From Deinococcus sp. (GTDB lineage: Bacteria; Deinococcota; Deinococci; Deinococcales; Deinococcaceae), in the NCBI RefSeq assembly GCF_018260555.1, contig NZ_JAGLBB010000052.1, forward strand, positions 1-23,164: DNA of 23,164 nt. The letters run 5' to 3'. Position 1 is the stretch's first letter, and every line of letters begins with the position of its first letter. Below the pieces are notes generated by a model. The model saw nothing but the letters and a program-made list of their open reading frames with translations. It searched no databases and was not told where the DNA came from. Positions 1 to 11,229 of this stretch are shown one piece after another. The position numbers were made by a program, and so were the translations under genes.

Positions 1-2299
<2,299 letters not shown>

Positions 2300-2552
2300 G
2301 GAAACCCCCCGGCCGCCGCGGCGGCACAGACGAAACAGAGCGGAGAAACAGGGTCAGGCAACAGGGGGCCTGGAAACAGCGCGGGGATGCGAGAACTGCG
2401 GCCCAACTGGGCAGCGGGGCAGGGCGCGCAGGGCCACTGGAAGGAGACCCGGCGTTCGGTTTCGGCCCCGTGTAGAGCAGGCGCGTTCAGTTCGTGTGGT
2501 TCAGGTCAAGGTGGGTTCATTCATGTGCTTGGCGGTATGGGCGCAACACAGA

Positions 2553-2581
2553 CGGCCCCCTCCCGTACGTGGAGGGGGCCG
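2553..2581 (-). terminator. GC-rich hairpin downstream of the TPP aptamer
   Basis: An 11-bp perfect stem (2553-2563 with 2571-2581) encloses a 7-nt loop. Read on the minus strand it lies about 45 nt after the TPP aptamer and is followed by GTCTGTGTTG, which is U-rich only weakly. It is the best candidate for the riboswitch expression platform (premature termination), because the thiC start codon is another 250 nt away. The poor U tract leaves room for another role. Confidence 0.5.
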
Positions 2582-2625
2582 ATGATCCTGGAACGGCGCG
2601 GGGGCCGCAACAGTGAGCTTCAACC

Positions 2626-2721
2626 GTCACTCTCCCTCCGCTGGTGCTAACCAGATCAGGTTCCTAGGGTTGAACACGCTGTTCTCTCAGCCGCGCACTG
2701 TTGCGCGGCACCCCTGGTGAC
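2626..2721 (-). ncRNA. TPP riboswitch (THI element)
   Basis: The minus strand carries the classic thi-box order: AGGGGTGCC, then GGCTGAGAG, then AACCTGATCTGGTTAGCACC (two conserved blocks, CTGATCTGG and TTAGCACCAGCGGAGGGA). The ends GTCAC (2717-2721) and GTGAC (2626-2630) pair as P1. It lies between a promoter at 2729-2756 and thiC-thiE, so thiamine pyrophosphate most likely lowers expression of these genes. Confidence 0.97.
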
Positions 2722-2728
2722 TACCCGG

Positions 2729-2756
2729 AGTGTACACCCCCACGCACGCCGTGCAA
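2729..2756 (-). promoter_or_regulatory. Promoter of the thi operon
   Basis: The minus strand reads TTGCAC (2751-2756), a 16-bp spacer, then TACACT (2729-2734). The predicted transcription start near 2722 coincides with the first base of the TPP riboswitch P1 stem, which supports both calls. Confidence 0.75.
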
Positions 2757-2782
2757 GCCCGGACGCCCAGGTCAGTGGCTGC

Positions 2783-2922
2783 TCAGAGGGACTGCGCTTG
2801 CCTGCGCCACAGTCGGAACAGCGCCGCCTGCGGCTCCAGACCGCGAAGGGGCGTATCCTGTTCCTACTCGCGTCCGCTCGGATTGATTCAGAACGGCGCC
2901 CAATCAATCGGAATCCGTATCA
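2783..2922 (+). repeat. Dispersed repeat, copy A (enlarged)
   Basis: The left end TCAGAGGGACTGCGC (from 2783) matches the left end of copy B (17857) at most positions. The core CCACAGTCGGAACAGCGCC (from 2807) and the 18-mer GCGCCGCCTGCGGCTCCA (2821-2838) are shared with copies B and C. The right end, GCCCAATC followed by CGGAATCCGTATCA (2909-2922), is displaced by about 60 bp compared with copy B, so this copy holds extra sequence. It ends directly against the Shine-Dalgarno sequence of the next gene. Confidence 0.7.
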
Positions 2923-2939
2923 GAAGGAGGTTCACCGCC

Positions 2940-4361
2940 ATGCAGCAACTCACCCAGGGGCAACGCGTGGATGTGCGCAAGCTGTTCGGCCCGGCCGGAC
3001 TGGAAACGCTGGACCTGCACGTGAGCCGCGCGCCCGCCGACCTGCGCCTGTGGATCACGGCGGCGCACGCGAGCGGCCCGGCCGGACCGGCGAGCGCGGA
3101 CATGGCCGCCGCGCGCGCCACCGACGCCCGCATTCACCTGGGCTATGCCCTGCCCGCCGGAGTCACCGCCCTGACCGTGGGGTGCTCGTGGCGCGGTCCG
3201 CACGCCTGGACCGGCACCCTCAGTCTCGGGAGTGCTGGCACGCTGCGAGCCAGCGCGGACCTGAGTGCCCCGGACGCGCCGGGAGCCCCCGGCGTGGCCC
3301 GCTCGATGCTCCTGGCCGAACTGTACCTGCGTGACCGCCGCTGGCGGCTGCGCGTGCGGGGCGAGGAAACGCGGGGCGGCCCGGCCGGCGCGGCGGCCCT
3401 GCTGGATGTGCCAGAAGGGGAGTTGCAACCCGGCCCGCTTCCAGCCCAACGTCCAGAGATATCCGGGCGTCTGGTCCCCAACCCGCCAACTCCCGTCCCG
3501 CCCGTTCCCGTCTCGCTAGCCCCCACCCCCCCGGCCCGCCCGGCGGCCTCCGGCCCGGTTTCCGCCAAGCCCAGGCCGTCTGACTCCAGATCTCCGGGCA
3601 CTGCGCCACCCACATCTACACCGCCCGCACCTGACACGCCGCCTTCCCTGGCTGCACCCTTGCCCGGGCCGGACGGGCACGATTCCGTCCTTGGGCGCTT
3701 TCAGCGGGCGTGGCATGCGCTGCTGGGCCTGCCAGCCGACCCGCCCGAACCCACTGACCCCCCCACCGAGTCGCGCACTCCGGACGCGCTGCCGGGCGCG
3801 GTCACGCAGCGCACCCTGCACGACCTGCACCGCCGCCTGACCCTGATCGGTCAGGACCTGAAACCCGCCGGTGGGCTGGACACCAACGCGGCGCGCCTGC
3901 GGGTCCGGCACGCGCAGCTGCTCGAAACGCACAGCCGCATCGAACATGAAGCACGTGACCTTGAGGACCAGCGGGGTCGGCTGCGCGCCCTGAATCTGCT
4001 CGGCGCCCAGGAGGCCGGCCTGCGCGCCGTGGAAAACGAGATCGAACGCGCCGTGCAGGCCCTCCAGGCGGCAGCGGACGACCTGGCGACCGAGCTGGTC
4101 GGTGGCCGCCTGCACGACAGCCGCGCCCGCCTGGGCGCAGAGGACCGCTACCTGCGCGGCCTGGGTGCCGGGAGTGACCGCTCTCGGGGAGGCCTCCCGG
4201 CGCCGCCGGCTGCGGCTGGGCAGACAGCACCTGACCCCGTGCCGCCAGCGGGGCGCGCTCCGCTGGAACCCCCGGCAGGGCACGCTCCGGCAGCCGATCC
4301 GCAAGAGCCGGTTGAACAGGACGGCGGGGGGCTGGTCATTCCGTGGCTGAACCGACGTTGA
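2940..4361 (+). CDS. TerD-like domain protein with proline-rich linker and helical C-terminus
   Basis: The protein has 473 residues; the start ATG follows AGAAGGAGG at 2922-2930. Residues 1-155 look like a divergent TerD (tellurite/stress) domain: LTQGQRVDVRKLF at the start, a strand-rich middle, and SMLLAELYLRDRRWRLRVRGE at 122-142 (given here as SMLLAELYLRD and RRWRLRVRGE), which is the typical TerD closing motif before a GG..A segment. The paired acidic residues that bind calcium in canonical TerD proteins are largely missing. Residues 165-285 are a proline-rich, low-complexity linker. Residues 290-410 are rich in Leu/Arg/Glu heptad-like spacing and probably form a coiled coil. The tail is again Pro/Ala-rich and ends VIPWLNRR. 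TerD proteins are linked to membrane stress and metal or DNA-damage responses, but the role here is not known. It overlaps the next reading frame by 19 bp. Confidence 0.75.
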   Translation: MQQLTQGQRVDVRKLFGPAGLETLDLHVSRAPADLRLWITAAHASGPAGPASADMAAARATDARIHLGYALPAGVTALTVGCSWRGPHAWTGTLSLGSAGTLRASADLSAPDAPGAPGVARSMLLAELYLRDRRWRLRVRGEETRGGPAGAAALLDVPEGELQPGPLPAQRPEISGRLVPNPPTPVPPVPVSLAPTPPARPAASGPVSAKPRPSDSRSPGTAPPTSTPPAPDTPPSLAAPLPGPDGHDSVLGRFQRAWHALLGLPADPPEPTDPPTESRTPDALPGAVTQRTLHDLHRRLTLIGQDLKPAGGLDTNAARLRVRHAQLLETHSRIEHEARDLEDQRGRLRALNLLGAQEAGLRAVENEIERAVQALQAAADDLATELVGGRLHDSRARLGAEDRYLRGLGAGSDRSRGGLPAPPAAAGQTAPDPVPPAGRAPLEPPAGHAPAADPQEPVEQDGGGLVIPWLNRR

Positions 4362-4906
4362 CCGCCGCGTCGGGCGTGACCGTCAAGACCGACATCGTGG
4401 TCATCGGGGCGGGGCAGGCCGGACTGTCGGCGGCGTACCACCTGCAACAGCGGGGGCTGACGCCGCACCGGGGGTTCGTGGTGCTGGACCGCTCGCCCGG
4501 CCCCGGCGGCGCATGGCAGTTCCGCTGGCCCAGCCTGACGCTGAGTACCGTCAACCGCCGTCACGACCTGCCGGGCCTCCCCTGTTCGCAGGTCGTGGGG
4601 CCGGGTGTGGCCGAAGTCGCGGCCAGCGAGGCCGCGCCCCGTTACTTCCGCCAGTACGAACGGACCTTCCGGTTGCCGGTGTACCGCCCTTCGACTGGTC
4701 ACCGAGGGAACCCCGACCCCGCAGGGGCCGCGGCTGCGCCTCGAAAGGGACCGCGTGGCGTTCAGCGCGCGGGGCGTGATCAACGCGACCGGCACCTGGG
4801 ACGCCCCGTTCATTCCCGCGTACCCCGGCGCGGGGTCCTTTCGTGGCACGCAACTGCGCACCCGCGATTACCGCACGCCGCAGGCGTTCGCGGGGCGGAA
4901 TCCGTA

Positions 4907-4909
<3 letters not shown>
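4343..4909 (+). pseudogene. Remnant of an FMO/CzcO-type flavoprotein monooxygenase
   Basis: The frame from GTG 4343 (or GTG 4376) gives VIGAGQAGLSAAYHLQQRG, the FAD-binding Rossmann motif, and GPGGAWQFRWPSLTLSTVNR, the usual signature of bacterial CzcO-like monooxygenases, up to about LPVYRP at 4690. The match then continues in the next frame (RLVTEGTPTPQGP, GVINATGTWDAPF, FRGTQLRTRDYRTPQAF) to about 4897, so there is a frameshift, probably with a few residues lost. After FAGR the protein should continue into the NADPH-binding motif (VVVVGGG type), but here the sequence becomes CGGAATCCGTATCA and then the antisense of guaD. Over half of the usual protein is missing. A functional product is unlikely. 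Confidence 0.85.

Positions 4910-4910
<1 letters not shown>
4896..4910. repeat. Copy of the 15-bp repeat-end motif at a gene junction
   Basis: CGGAATCCGTATCAG is identical to 2909-2923. On the minus strand its TGA (4907-4909) is the stop codon of guaD, and on the plus strand it marks the point where the flavoprotein remnant loses homology. Confidence 0.8.
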
Positions 4911-6210
<1,300 letters not shown>

Positions 6211-6214
<4 letters not shown>

Positions 6215-7092
6215 GGGGTCCTTTCTGGGGCGGTGGGAAGTGGCTGGAGGGCAGGCGCGGCCTGAATGAGCGGGAGAAGTTGCGCGGCGACCGCCAGCGC
6301 GATCACGGCCGGGTGCTTGCGGAGCGGCCCCCGGATCAGGTCCGGCAGGCCGATGGGCGTGGTGACGCGCGCCAGGGCGGCGGGCGGGTGGCCCAGTTCG
6401 CGCAGTTGCGCCTGAAAGCGGGTCCACTTGGCGGCCGAGCCGATCAGGCCCACGAACCCCATCTCCGGTCGGCTCATCTGTGAGCAGCTCATCTGTGGGC
6501 GGCGCAGCGCGGCGTCGATCAGGGCGGCGTCCTCGGCGTGGTCGTGCGTCATGATCAGCAGGTGCGTGCCGGCGGGCAGGTCGTGCAGGATCATCTCGGG
6601 AATGGGCGAGTGGTGGACGTGCAGCGTCGCGGCGGCGTCTGAGAGGACCGACAGGCGTTCGGGGGTCAGCTGCGCCGCGCGTGAGTCCACGAGGTGCAGG
6701 TGCAGCGGCAGGCGCGACAGAATCCGCGCGAGTTCCAGGCCCACGTGCCCCACGCCGAACACAGCGACGTGCGCCCGGGCGGGCATGGGTTCGAGCAGCA
6801 GCGTGACCTCGCCCCCGCAGCACTGGCGGCCGTGGTCGTTCGCGGCGCGGTCTGTCAGGCGCAGCGTCAGCAGGTCGGGGGTGGTCGCGCCGGTCGCCAG
6901 CAGGGCGTGGGCGCGCTCCACGGCGGTCGCTTCCAGGTTCCCGCCGCCCACGCTGTCCCAGGTCTGGTCGGCGGTGACCAGCATCTTCGCTCCGGCCTCG
7001 CGTGGCGTGTGGCCGCGCGCGGCGGCGACCGTGATGAGCACGCCCGCCTCGCCCCGCTCGTGCAGGGCGTTCAGGGCCTCTCGCCAGTTCAC
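6211..7092 (-). CDS. xdhC: Xanthine dehydrogenase accessory protein XdhC
   Basis: The protein has 293 residues. XdhC binds molybdenum cofactor, helps to sulfurate it and delivers it to XdhB. Visible marks are the N-terminal XdhC domain with AGAKMLV and the QCCGGEV motif, the Rossmann motif VFGVGHVGLELA, LIMTHDHAEDAALI, and GFVGLIGSAAKWTRFQAQL. The ATG at 7090-7092 lies 15 bp after the xdhB stop. Between ALRRP and GFVGLIG the usual short connection is lengthened by QMSCSQMSRPEM, produced by a 15-bp in-frame direct repeat at 6472-6501; this looks like a recent duplication in a surface loop. The gene overlaps guaD by 4 bp. Confidence 0.95.
6472..6501 (-). repeat. 15-bp direct repeat inside xdhC
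   Basis: GCTCATCTGTGAGCA (6472-6486) is followed directly by GCTCATCTGTGGGCG (6487-6501). The coding strand reads RPQMS then CSQMS, so the insertion is in frame. Confidence 0.8.
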
Positions 7093-7107
7093 GCGCGGCC
7101 CCGCAGG

Positions 7108-9459
7108 TCAGTCACCGGGCACCTCTTCACGCTGGTCAGCGCGGGCCGCGTGCAGCGCCCAGTACACGGCCTCGGGCGTGGCGGGGCTGGGCAGCGGCGT
7201 GGTACGTCCGGGCGGGCCGAAGGCGGCGCAGGCCTCCCGCAGCGCCTCGCGGGCCGAGATCGCCAGCATCAGCGGCGGCTCGCCCACGGCCTTGGAGCCG
7301 TACACCACGCCGGATTCGGTGGCGCGTTCCAGTAGATTCACGTTGAACTGTTCGGGCAGTTCGCTGAAGCTGGGCAGCTTGTAGGTGCTGGCCGACTGGG
7401 TCAGCAGGCGACCGCGCTGGGGGCCGTCCGACTCGTCCCAGCGGAGTTCCTCCAGGGTCAGCCAGCCCAGGCCCTGCACGTACCCGCCCTCGACCTGCCC
7501 CAGGTCGATCAGCGGTGAGAGGCTGTCTCCAACGTCGTGCAGCAGGTCGGCGCGGCGCACGCGGTACGCGCCGGTAAAGCCGTCCACCTCGACCTCGGTG
7601 ACGCCCGCGCCGTAACTGAAGTACTTGAACGGCTCGCCCTGCATCGCCACGCGGTCCCAGTGCAGGCCCGGCGTGCGGTAGTAACCCGCCGCCCACAGCT
7701 GCGTGCGCAGGTGGTACGCGTCGTGCACGAGCGCCCTCCAGTCCAAGCTGCGTTCCGGGTGGCCCAGCGGGAACACGCGCCCGGCCTCGAAACGCACGTC
7801 GTCCGGGTGCACGCCGAGCGACCCGGCGGCCACGGCGGCGAGGTTCGCGCGGATCTGGTCGCAGGCGTTCTTGACCGCCCCGCCGTTCAGGTCCGCGCCG
7901 CTGCTGGCGGCGGTGGCGCTGGTGTTCGGCACCTTGTCCGTGCGGGTCGGCGCGAGGCGCACGGAGGACAGCGGCACGCCCAGCGCGGTGGCGGCCACCT
8001 GCATCATCTTGGTGTGCAGACCCTGGCCCATCTCGGTGCCGCCGTGGTTGATCAAAACCGAGCCGTCCTTGTACACGTGCACGAGGGCGCCCGCCTGGTT
8101 GTACGCCGTGAAGTTGAACGAGATCCCGAACTTGACCGGCGTGACACTCAGGCCGCGCTTGCGGTGCGGGTGCGCGGCGTTGAAGGCCTCGACCTGGGCG
8201 CGGCGGGCCTGGAAGTCACTGCGCGCCAGCAGTTGCCCCCACAGGTCATGCATGCGCTCGGCGTGCCGCACCGGCTGGCCGTAGGGGGTCGCCTGGCCCG
8301 GCTGGTAGAAGTTGCGCTGCCGCAGCTCTTGCGCGTCCAGGCCCAGCAGTGGGGCCACGCGGCCCAGAATGTCCTCGGTGACCAGCATGCCCTGCGGCCC
8401 GCCGAAGCCGCGGAAGGCCGTCTGCGAGGTCTTGTTCGTCCGCGCGATCCGCCCGCGCGCGTGCACGTGCGGAATGAAGTACGCGTTGTCCAGGTGGCAC
8501 AGGGCGCGCGCCATGACCGGCTCTGACAGGTCGAGGCTCCAGCCGCCGTCGCTGGTCAGGGTGACCTCCAGCGCCGTGAAGCGCCCGTCGGCGTCGAATC
8601 CGGCCTTCCACGCGGCGTGGAACGGGTGGCGTTTCCCGGTCTGGGTCATGTCCAGCGTGCGGTTCAGGCGCAGCCGGACGGGCCGCCCGGTCAGGGCCGC
8701 GCCGAGCGCCGCGACCGCCGCGTAGCCGTGCGGCTGCATCTCCTTGCCACCGAAGCCGCCCCCCATGCGCAGGCACTGCACGGTCACGTGACTCGACGGC
8801 ACGCCCAGGACGTGCGCGGCGATTTCCTGCGTCTCGGTGGGGTGCTGCGTGCTCGACTGGATGAACACCTGCCCGGCCTCGTCCACGTGTGCGAGCGCGG
8901 CGTTCGTTTCGAGGTAAAAGTGCTCCTGGCCGCCGATGTCGAACTCGCCCGTGAACACATGCGCGGCCTGCCCGAAGCCGAGCGTCACGTCGCCGCGCGC
9001 CAGGGTGGACTGCGCGCCCTGGAACGCGCCGGCGGCGATGGCCCCGCGCAGCGTGACGACCGACGGCAGCGGCTCGTAGCTCACCTGCACGGCGGCGGCC
9101 CCCAGCCGGGCGGCGTCCTCGGAGTCGGCCAGCACCCACGCGACCGGGTGCCCGTGGTACATGGCCTCGGTGGGGAACAGCGGTTCGTCGCCCTTCACGC
9201 CCGCGTCGTTCACGCCGGGCACGTCGGCGGCCGTCAGGACGCGCACGACACCCGGCACGGCGTGCGCGGCCTGCGTGTCCAGGCCCGTGACCCGTGCGTG
9301 CGCGTGCGGCGACCCGACCGGCCACGCGTGCAGCAGGTTCTGGAGCCGCACGCCCAGGTCGTCGGTGTACAGCGCGTGCCCCGTGACGTGCAGCGCGGCG
9401 CTCTCGTGCGCGGTGGCCTCGCCCACGGGCGCGGCGGCCGGACGTTCGTGCGGGCTCAT
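7108..9459 (-). CDS. xdhB: Xanthine dehydrogenase, molybdopterin-binding subunit
   Basis: The protein has 783 residues, normal for bacterial XdhB. It holds the molybdopterin site that oxidises hypoxanthine/xanthine to urate. Seen in order: the N-terminal hammerhead domain (GHALYTDDLGV, HAHARVTGLD), MGGGFGGKEMQPHGYAAVA, the substrate and cofactor loop TAFRGFGGPQGM, GGTEMGQGLHTKM, and the C-terminal GEPPLMLAISAREALREA with the catalytic Glu. The start is the ATG at 9457-9459, which overlaps the xdhA stop as ATGA; longer upstream readings only shadow xdhA. The order FeS/FAD subunit, Mo subunit, chaperone is the standard xdhABC arrangement. Confidence 0.96.
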   Translation of the reverse strand: MSPHERPAAAPVGEATAHESAALHVTGHALYTDDLGVRLQNLLHAWPVGSPHAHARVTGLDTQAAHAVPGVVRVLTAADVPGVNDAGVKGDEPLFPTEAMYHGHPVAWVLADSEDAARLGAAAVQVSYEPLPSVVTLRGAIAAGAFQGAQSTLARGDVTLGFGQAAHVFTGEFDIGGQEHFYLETNAALAHVDEAGQVFIQSSTQHPTETQEIAAHVLGVPSSHVTVQCLRMGGGFGGKEMQPHGYAAVAALGAALTGRPVRLRLNRTLDMTQTGKRHPFHAAWKAGFDADGRFTALEVTLTSDGGWSLDLSEPVMARALCHLDNAYFIPHVHARGRIARTNKTSQTAFRGFGGPQGMLVTEDILGRVAPLLGLDAQELRQRNFYQPGQATPYGQPVRHAERMHDLWGQLLARSDFQARRAQVEAFNAAHPHRKRGLSVTPVKFGISFNFTAYNQAGALVHVYKDGSVLINHGGTEMGQGLHTKMMQVAATALGVPLSSVRLAPTRTDKVPNTSATAASSGADLNGGAVKNACDQIRANLAAVAAGSLGVHPDDVRFEAGRVFPLGHPERSLDWRALVHDAYHLRTQLWAAGYYRTPGLHWDRVAMQGEPFKYFSYGAGVTEVEVDGFTGAYRVRRADLLHDVGDSLSPLIDLGQVEGGYVQGLGWLTLEELRWDESDGPQRGRLLTQSASTYKLPSFSELPEQFNVNLLERATESGVVYGSKAVGEPPLMLAISAREALREACAAFGPPGRTTPLPSPATPEAVYWALHAARADQREEVPGD

Positions 9460-10883
9460 GCGCCCACCTCCTGTTCCGTGGACTGCGATTCGAACCACAG
9501 TTTCAGCAGGCTCTGCTCGAGCATCGCAGCGCGGTACTCGGCACTCGCGCGGTGATCGCTTAGGGGCGTGCCGGTCTGACCCAGGACCCGGGCGGCCGCG
9601 CGGACGGTCGTTTCCGTCCACGGCTGCCCTTCGAGCGCGGCCTCGGTTTCCGTGGCGCGCAGGGGCGTGGCGGCCACGCCCCCCAGGCCGATGCGGGCGC
9701 GCGTGACCACGCCGCCGCGCACGTCCAGCGCGTAGCCCACGGCGACGCTGGAGATGTCGTCAAAGCGGCGCTTGGCAATCTTGTGAAAGGCCGTGAGCGG
9801 TGACAGCGGCAGCGGAATCCGCACGGCTGCGATCAGTTCGCCCGGCCGCCGCACCGTCTGCCGGTACCCAGTGAAGTACCCGGCCAGCGGCACTTCGCGC
9901 ACGCCGTCCGGGCCGACGAGCTGCACCGAGGCGTCCAGCGCCAGCAGCGCGGGCGGGCTGTCCCCGATGGGCGACGCCGTGCCCAGGTTCCCGCCCAGCG
10001 TGGCAGAGTTCCGGATCAGGCGGCTGGCGAACTGCGGAAACCACGCCGAGAGCAGCGGCACCCGGCCGCCCAGGCGGCGTTCGAGTTCGCTGAGGCTGTG
10101 GCCCGCGCCCAGGAGCAGCGAGTCCGCACGCTCCTCGAAGACCCGCAGTTCCGGCAGGTGATCCACCGCGACCGTCACGGCGGCCCGCGCGTGGCGCAGG
10201 TTCACCTCCACGCCCCAGTCCGTGCCGCCGGAGAGCACCTTCGCGTCCGGGTGCGCGGCCAGCAGCGCCAGCGCGCCGGCCAGGGTCGCGGGCCGGTGGA
10301 ACGCGCCGTCCAGGGCGTTCAGGGCCGTGGGGCGCGGGGCCGGGGCGGGCTGCGTGCGCCGCGCGGCCAGTGGGTCGGCGGCGTCCGGTGTGCCCAGCGC
10401 GTACGCGGCGTCCGCGATGGGGCGGTAGCCGGTGCAGCGGCACAGGTTCCCGCTGAGCGCGTGCAGGTCAAAGCCGTTGGCGGCGCCGTGCTGGCCGTCC
10501 ACGCGGTCCGGGCGCAGGTACTCGGCGGCCATGCTGACCACGAAGCCCGGCGTGCAGTACCCGCACTGCGAGCCGCCCCGCGCCGCCAGTTCCCGCTGCG
10601 CCGGGTGCAGCGCGGCGGGTGAGCCCAGGCCCTCGCCCGTCACGATCTGCGCGCCGTCCACGGCTGCCAGCGTCACCAGACAGGCGTTCACGCTGTCCCA
10701 GCGCGTGCCGCCCTGTCCGTCATCCCGGGCGATCAGGACCGCGCACGCGCCGCACTCGCCCTCGGCGCAGCCTTCCTTGCATCCGGTCAGGCCCTGGGCG
10801 CGCAGGGTATTCAGGAGACTGGTGTGCGCTGCGGCGGGCACCTCGCGCGGCTGGCCGTTCACAGTCAGATTCAGTGTCTGCAT
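9456..10883 (-). CDS. xdhA: Xanthine dehydrogenase, iron-sulfur/FAD subunit
   Basis: The protein has 475 residues. Two [2Fe-2S] domains come first: EGCAEGECGACAV with Cys39, Cys44, Cys47 and Cys68 (NACLV), then CGYC (107-110) and LCRCTGY (148-150). A FAD domain follows, with KVLSGGTDWGVEVNLRH, SATLGGNLGTASPIGDSPP and KRRFDDISSVAVG. Electrons pass from the Mo site in XdhB through these clusters to FAD and NAD+. The ATG at 10881-10883 is preceded by GAGGAG in the 5' sequence. It is the first gene of the purine operon; the 346-bp gap to the divergent flavoprotein gene should hold both promoters. No clear operator was found there. Confidence 0.96.
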   Translation of the reverse strand: MQTLNLTVNGQPREVPAAAHTSLLNTLRAQGLTGCKEGCAEGECGACAVLIARDDGQGGTRWDSVNACLVTLAAVDGAQIVTGEGLGSPAALHPAQRELAARGGSQCGYCTPGFVVSMAAEYLRPDRVDGQHGAANGFDLHALSGNLCRCTGYRPIADAAYALGTPDAADPLAARRTQPAPAPRPTALNALDGAFHRPATLAGALALLAAHPDAKVLSGGTDWGVEVNLRHARAAVTVAVDHLPELRVFEERADSLLLGAGHSLSELERRLGGRVPLLSAWFPQFASRLIRNSATLGGNLGTASPIGDSPPALLALDASVQLVGPDGVREVPLAGYFTGYRQTVRRPGELIAAVRIPLPLSPLTAFHKIAKRRFDDISSVAVGYALDVRGGVVTRARIGLGGVAATPLRATETEAALEGQPWTETTVRAAARVLGQTGTPLSDHRASAEYRAAMLEQSLLKLWFESQSTEQEVGA

Positions 10884-11229
10884 GTCACTCCTCGACCACC
10901 CTTCGTGCGGTGGCAGACACCCGGCGAACAGCGCCCACCGGCCTGACAGTCTTCAGGGGCGGACGCATGGTTCACGCCGGACGCGGTGTCTGGGGCGGGC
11001 CGCTGGTTATCCATGCAGAACAACGGCCTGATTGGCTACCCGCCCAGCATAAGGCAGCGCGGGCGGCGGCGCACGCCGCTCGTCTGTGCAAGCGGGGCAG
11101 GCCGAAACGCTCCCCGGTACGCGGCGGCGCGGATTGCGGCACAATGATGGCGTCCCCAATCCAGCTGCTCCACGCGGCACCGCACACCCGGCCGGCGCAT
11201 TCACGCCCGCCTGAACCCAGGGAGAACCT
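10884..11229. other. Divergent intergenic region between xdhA and the flavoprotein gene
   Basis: No coding region is supported. It must contain the control regions of both flanking genes. A possible -10 box CACAAT lies near 11140 for the plus strand, without a convincing -35. A small dyad CCACC-N8-GGTGG lies just upstream of the xdhA ribosome-binding site (about 10901-10918). Neither is strong enough to name a regulator. Confidence 0.4.

Noticed and set aside
6215..6823. A long N-terminal extension of guanine deaminase
   Set aside because: It lies wholly inside xdhC in another frame; the deaminase motifs start after the GTG at 6214, which has its own ribosome-binding site.
9460..9621. An N-terminal extension of xdhB
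   Set aside because: It overlaps the end of xdhA; the ATGA overlap at 9456-9459 gives a normal-length XdhB.
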